From Candidatus Saccharimonadales bacterium (GTDB lineage: Bacteria; Patescibacteriota; Saccharimonadia; Saccharimonadales; UBA4665), in contig DASVRW010000002.1 of NCBI GenBank assembly GCA_036388415.1, positions 289,396 through 353,395 of the forward strand: a stretch of DNA of 64,000 nt. The letters are read 5' to 3'. Below are positions 62,600-64,000 of this stretch, in pieces. The notes under the pieces were generated by a model. The model was not told the DNA's origin, did no database searches, and worked only from the letters and a program-made list of their open reading frames with translations. Every line of letters starts with the position of its first letter. Within the stretch, counting starts at the first letter, position 1. The position numbers were made by a program, and so were the translations under genes.

Positions 62600-63583
62600 C
62601 TATTTCTGTTCGATTGCTTGCAATGAGCTATCGATAGAACGGGCCAGATCAGCAACCTGCAGTGCGACGGCGTTTCGATCCTGTACCAGCTGATTATAGC
62701 GTGCTACGGATGATTTTGTCATTGTAATAAGGTTATTGTAGGCATCGATTTGCGCATTGTAGATAGGTACGTACTGATTATAGGTAGCGATATCCCCTGC
62801 ATTACGGGAGGTTTCAAGCTGGCTGCGTAATACCGATATTTTCGATTCCTGTGTTTCGAGCTTTATTTTATTGGCATCAATTTGCTGTCTCAGTATCTGC
62901 AAGTCTTTATCATAACTAGAAACCTGCGTTTGCCGTGATGTAAATTCAGCCTGGTAGGTAGCAGCGTACGCTGTGACAACGGAACGGTCCTGGAAATACT
63001 GTTGATAGTATGTTTCAAGCTCGCCAGGCAGTTCAACAATTTCTGTTCCAAAGATCGCATGCATTTCATTCACCACATCATTCGGCTCTGATTTTGTATA
63101 AGCTCCAATGATTGTCTTAATACGCTCACTCTGCAGTTTATTCTGGTAGAAATCTTGAAGCATCGTATCAACTCGCTGGCGTTCACGACCAGATAATCTA
63201 TCGTAGGCGGCGTGCAGCATTTCATGCGCCGCAGTTACTTGGCTCACACCTGTCAGCCGTGCGTCAGTTACCTTATAGATATATATGCCGCGGTCAACTG
63301 GATGATAGCAACCAAGTATAATTGTATGCTCATCGTCCTTACTGCAAGCTGCGTTAAAGGCAGTCCGGTCTTCTAGCTGCGGATGATTCACGTAAAACAA
63401 TTTGCGTGCCTGGGGCGTAAACTGTAACTGATTAGCCAGCTGGCTGATCGATGCCGCTGGCTGATAGTTATAGAGGCGCATCCAATCACGTATCGCTTGT
63501 TGTTGCCAAAATCCAACGATAATGACAGCTAGCAAAGTAAATAGCAGCCATACCTTCGCCGATTTGAAACCGCTCTTTGACAT
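62600..63583 (-). CDS. membrane-anchored coiled-coil protein with HExxH metalloprotease motif
   Basis: A 327-residue protein: one N-terminal membrane segment (about residues 9-25, WLLFTLLAVIIVGFW), then an extracytoplasmic domain with VTAAHEMLHAAYDRLSGRER, where HEMLH (about 120-124) is a gluzincin-type HExxH. A possible third ligand Glu is in VVNEMHAIFGTE. From ~residue 190 to the end is a coiled coil (QVSSYDKDLQILRQQIDANK and so on). Family unknown. The start at 63583 (MSKSGFK) has TATACT seven nt upstream and no Shine-Dalgarno. Likely a surface protease or cell-wall factor. Confidence 0.7.
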   Translation of the reverse strand: MSKSGFKSAKVWLLFTLLAVIIVGFWQQQAIRDWMRLYNYQPAASISQLANQLQFTPQARKLFYVNHPQLEDRTAFNAACSKDDEHTIILGCYHPVDRGIYIYKVTDARLTGVSQVTAAHEMLHAAYDRLSGRERQRVDTMLQDFYQNKLQSERIKTIIGAYTKSEPNDVVNEMHAIFGTEIVELPGELETYYQQYFQDRSVVTAYAATYQAEFTSRQTQVSSYDKDLQILRQQIDANKIKLETQESKISVLRSQLETSRNAGDIATYNQYVPIYNAQIDAYNNLITMTKSSVARYNQLVQDRNAVALQVADLARSIDSSLQAIEQK

Positions 63584-63641
63584 AACCATAAGTATAGCAA
63601 CTTAATGTATACGTAGTGAAGTTATATGACTAACCATCATA

Positions 63642-64000
63642 TTATTCTGTGGCTGCAGCGTAGGCTAAGACGCCACGTTTGGCGGCTACTTGTAATATGT
63701 GACCCTTGGTCAGTTTTTCTGCCAGCAGCTCCATGGCTACATGATCTTCGATCGTATCCTGTATCAGCCTGCGGAGTGGGCGGACGCCATTCTTTGAGTC
63801 GTAGCCCTTTTGCAGCAAATGATGCTTGGCCTGCGCACTAACTTCCAGTCCGACTCCTTGTTTCTGCAATCTGGTACGTAGGTCGTCAAGTTGCAGATCC
63901 ACAATGTGCAAAATATCTTTCTTCGTCAATGCGCGGAAGACAATAATCTTATCGATGCGGTTCAATAGTTCGGGTCGCATCATTTTCTTCAATTCGTCGA
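63642..64000 (-). CDS. Clp ATPase (ClpB/ClpC-type), C-terminal fragment at window edge
   Basis: The reading frame is open to the right edge; only the last ~119 residues are seen. MRPELLNRIDKIIVFRALTK is the sensor-2-proximal segment of the second AAA+ module, followed by the D2-small domain with NGVRPLRRLIQDTIEDHVAM. ClpB and ClpC both show this; the end (LTKGHILQVAAKRGVLAYAA) is too short to decide. A ClpC would partner with the ClpP encoded at 47779. Confidence 0.85.
   Translation of the reverse strand, partial: DELKKMMRPELLNRIDKIIVFRALTKKDILHIVDLQLDDLRTRLQKQGVGLEVSAQAKHHLLQKGYDSKNGVRPLRRLIQDTIEDHVAMELLAEKLTKGHILQVAAKRGVLAYAAATE

Overview
The window looks like a chromosome segment of a Patescibacteria/CPR bacterium, most likely Candidatus Saccharibacteria (TM7). 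This is inferred from the gene set; no 16S rRNA is present. Supporting signs are: a spc operon in which rpsE (S5) and rplO (L15) overlap by 4 nt, leaving no room for L30 (rpmD); no adk or map between secY and infA; very tight packing with ATGA and TAATG overlaps; cysteine-free L33, L36 and S4 and a zinc-site-lacking S14; surface functions dominated by a pilin-like protein, glycosyltransferases and a large PBP1A. TGA ends genes such as infA and tryptophan is TGG, so the standard code is used and not the UGA=Gly code of Gracilibacteria.

Layout. 1-5963: visibly AT-rich surface-polysaccharide locus (membrane protein cut by the window edge, GT4 glycosyltransferase, Wzx-type flippase, then on the minus strand a GT2 glycosyltransferase and a membrane-anchored clan-A glycoside hydrolase). 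6357-7721: CPBP intramembrane protease and a small membrane protein. 8030-12416: three-gene alpha-glucan operon (glycogen-synthase-like GT4, GH57, GH15). 12490-18204: rpmG, an orphan type IV prepilin, three tRNAs (Thr-GGT, Tyr-GTA, Thr-TGT), a TPR protein, a delta-prime-like clamp-loader subunit, an RluD-type pseudouridine synthase, trpS, and a tiny transcription unit with a consensus promoter and terminator.

18329-47433 is a nearly unbroken 29 kb minus-strand block. In transcription order it is rpoB-rpoC, rpsL-x-rpsG-y-fusA-z-tuf (x, y, z are small unknown genes), rpsJ, a YtxH-like gene, the S10/spc run from rplC to secY, infA-rpmJ-rpsM-rpsK-rpsD-rpoA-rplQ, then rplM-rpsI. Internal promoters, terminators and structured leaders divide it into units. 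47779-64000: clpP (CIRCE-like operator over its promoter), tig, hisS, tRNA-Leu, a membrane protein, rsmD with a putative zinc phospholipase-like gene, recG, a methyltransferase, tyrS, PBP1A, radA, a coiled-coil protein with an HEMLH metalloprotease motif, and the C-terminus of a Clp ATPase.

Regulation read from the sequence: major translation operons use a TTGACA-like -35 with an extended TGTTA-type -10, several with strongly structured RNA leaders (infA-rpmJ gap, rplC leader, rpsL leader). Many single genes instead have a -10 box only 6-10 nt before the ATG and no Shine-Dalgarno, implying leaderless mRNAs. Protein-level oddities are loss of both zinc sites in RpoC, an EF-G G4 motif of NKIN and a TyrRS class-I signature of TVGN. 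No CRISPR array, transposon or prophage was seen.
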